DNA of 64,000 nucleotides from Prochlorococcus sp. AG-402-O21 (lineage in GTDB: Bacteria; Cyanobacteriota; Cyanobacteriia; PCC-6307; Cyanobiaceae): the NCBI GenBank assembly GCA_003216375.1, contig QCIZ01000006.1, positions 1 to 64,000 on the forward strand, in the 5' to 3' direction. Below are positions 63,442-64,000 of the stretch, piece by piece (the first letter of the stretch is position 1; each line of letters opens with the position of its first letter). The notes beneath the pieces are model-generated. The model worked only from the letters and a program-made list of their open reading frames with translations, searched no databases and had not been told where the DNA came from. A program made the position numbers and the translations under genes.

Positions 63442-64000
63442 GTGAACTTAAAGAAATCGATTGATTTAACAAAAAAAATTAAAGAAGAAGCTTTTAAAGA
63501 AGGCTTTGATGCAGTAGGGATTGCAAGAATTCCTGGATCTTCACGAATAAATCTTCGAACCGCTGCCTTGGATAGATGGCTGCAAGCTGGACATCAAGCA
63601 AAGATGGAATGGATGAAGAACCCAAAAAGAAAAAATATTGAAAACATACTTGAAGGCGTAAAAAGTATCCTTGCGGTTGGACTCAATTACTATGTAGATA
63701 CTGACAGACCACCTAAAGATATATCAATTGCTAGATATGGATGGGGAAAGGATTACCACAAGATTATTGAAAAAAAATTAAAAAGAATTGGTCTATTTTT
63801 AGACCAAGAAAGACCCAACTCTAAATGGAAAATATGTGTCGACACAAGCGCATTTTTAGATAAGGTTTGGGCCGAAGAGGCTGGAATTGGGTGGATTGGA
63901 AAACATAGCAATATAATTAATCCTAAAATAGGCTCATGGATGTTTGTAGGTCATCTTTTATCTACTGAAGCGTTGGAAGCTGACGAACCATCAAAACCAA
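63442..64000 (+). CDS. queG: Epoxyqueuosine reductase QueG (3' end outside window)
   Basis: Open to the right edge, 186 residues visible from GTG 63442. Protein starts MNLKKSIDLTKKIKEEAFKEGFDAVGIARI; GHQAKMEWMKNPKRKN, SILAVGLNYY, SIARYGWGKDYHKII and VDTSAFLDKVWAEEAGIGWIGKHSN are the typical N-terminal QueG signatures. The enzyme reduces epoxyqueuosine in tRNA using cobalamin; the iron-sulfur part lies beyond the window. Divergent from the DUF502 gene. Confidence 0.92.
   Translation, partial: MNLKKSIDLTKKIKEEAFKEGFDAVGIARIPGSSRINLRTAALDRWLQAGHQAKMEWMKNPKRKNIENILEGVKSILAVGLNYYVDTDRPPKDISIARYGWGKDYHKIIEKKLKRIGLFLDQERPNSKWKICVDTSAFLDKVWAEEAGIGWIGKHSNIINPKIGSWMFVGHLLSTEALEADEPSKP

Overview
The window looks like Prochlorococcus, most likely a low-light-adapted, AT-rich strain. 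The evidence is the compact gene order, the strong A+T bias, the Flv3/Flv1 pair beside an NADPH:FMN-reductase-like gene, a plant-type Gap2, an RRM RNA-binding protein with a Gly-rich tail, and several copies of small RNA-like elements carrying the Yfr1 and Yfr2 signature motifs, which are known from picocyanobacteria. The strain is not identified here.

Layout. 1-4.9 kb is accessory: two genes for secreted proteins ending in DUF4214 (the first cut by the window edge), a small secreted protein and an outer-membrane beta-barrel. 5.1-22.9 kb is mostly core: argJ, coaE, gatB, thiO, ndk, speA, alaS, flv3, flv1, an FMN reductase, mrdA, two unknown cyanobacterial genes and a TM2-domain protein. 22.9-37.3 kb is an accessory island that abuts the 3' end of guaA. 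37.3-64 kb is core again: guaA, cbiD, a class V aminotransferase, pdxA, efp-accB, a cyclophilin, thiL, gap2, murC-murB-ebfC, rsgA-tusA-like-dnaJ-grpE-msrB, dusA, rbp, argH, a PP2C phosphatase, ftsY-nusB-DUF502, and the start of queG.

The island is the most interesting part. It is built from recurring short elements: (A) a hairpin presenting the Yfr1 motif ACTCCTCACAC in its loop, followed by a terminator; (B) a Yfr2-like RNA whose 5' end is perfectly complementary over 12 nt to the A loop; (C) a third RNA-like element with a C-rich/G-rich terminator; (F) a 56-codon small gene or its decayed copies; and (D) a 58-bp attachment-like site. D duplicates the last 22 nt of guaA plus downstream DNA. 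Its core is two 8-bp inverted arms around a 7-bp spacer, with paired 11-bp-period direct repeats beside it, which is the architecture of a tyrosine-recombinase att site. Three D copies lie inside the island and the fourth is the guaA 3' end itself, so the right part of the island reads as stacked insertions at guaA. No integrase is visible in the window.

Cargo between the D sites includes a SAM methyltransferase, a DUF4177-like/small membrane protein pair, a four-gene operon of overlapping tiny genes with two tandem paralogues, a TPR protein, and an RTX metalloprotease with a DUF4214 tail. Left of the first D site are a voltage-gated K+-type channel, a TM2-adjacent A/B pair, and several very small genes with strong Shine-Dalgarno sequences. 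Pseudogenes are common here. In the core, grpE carries a single-base frameshift that looks like loss of one A from a run of four.
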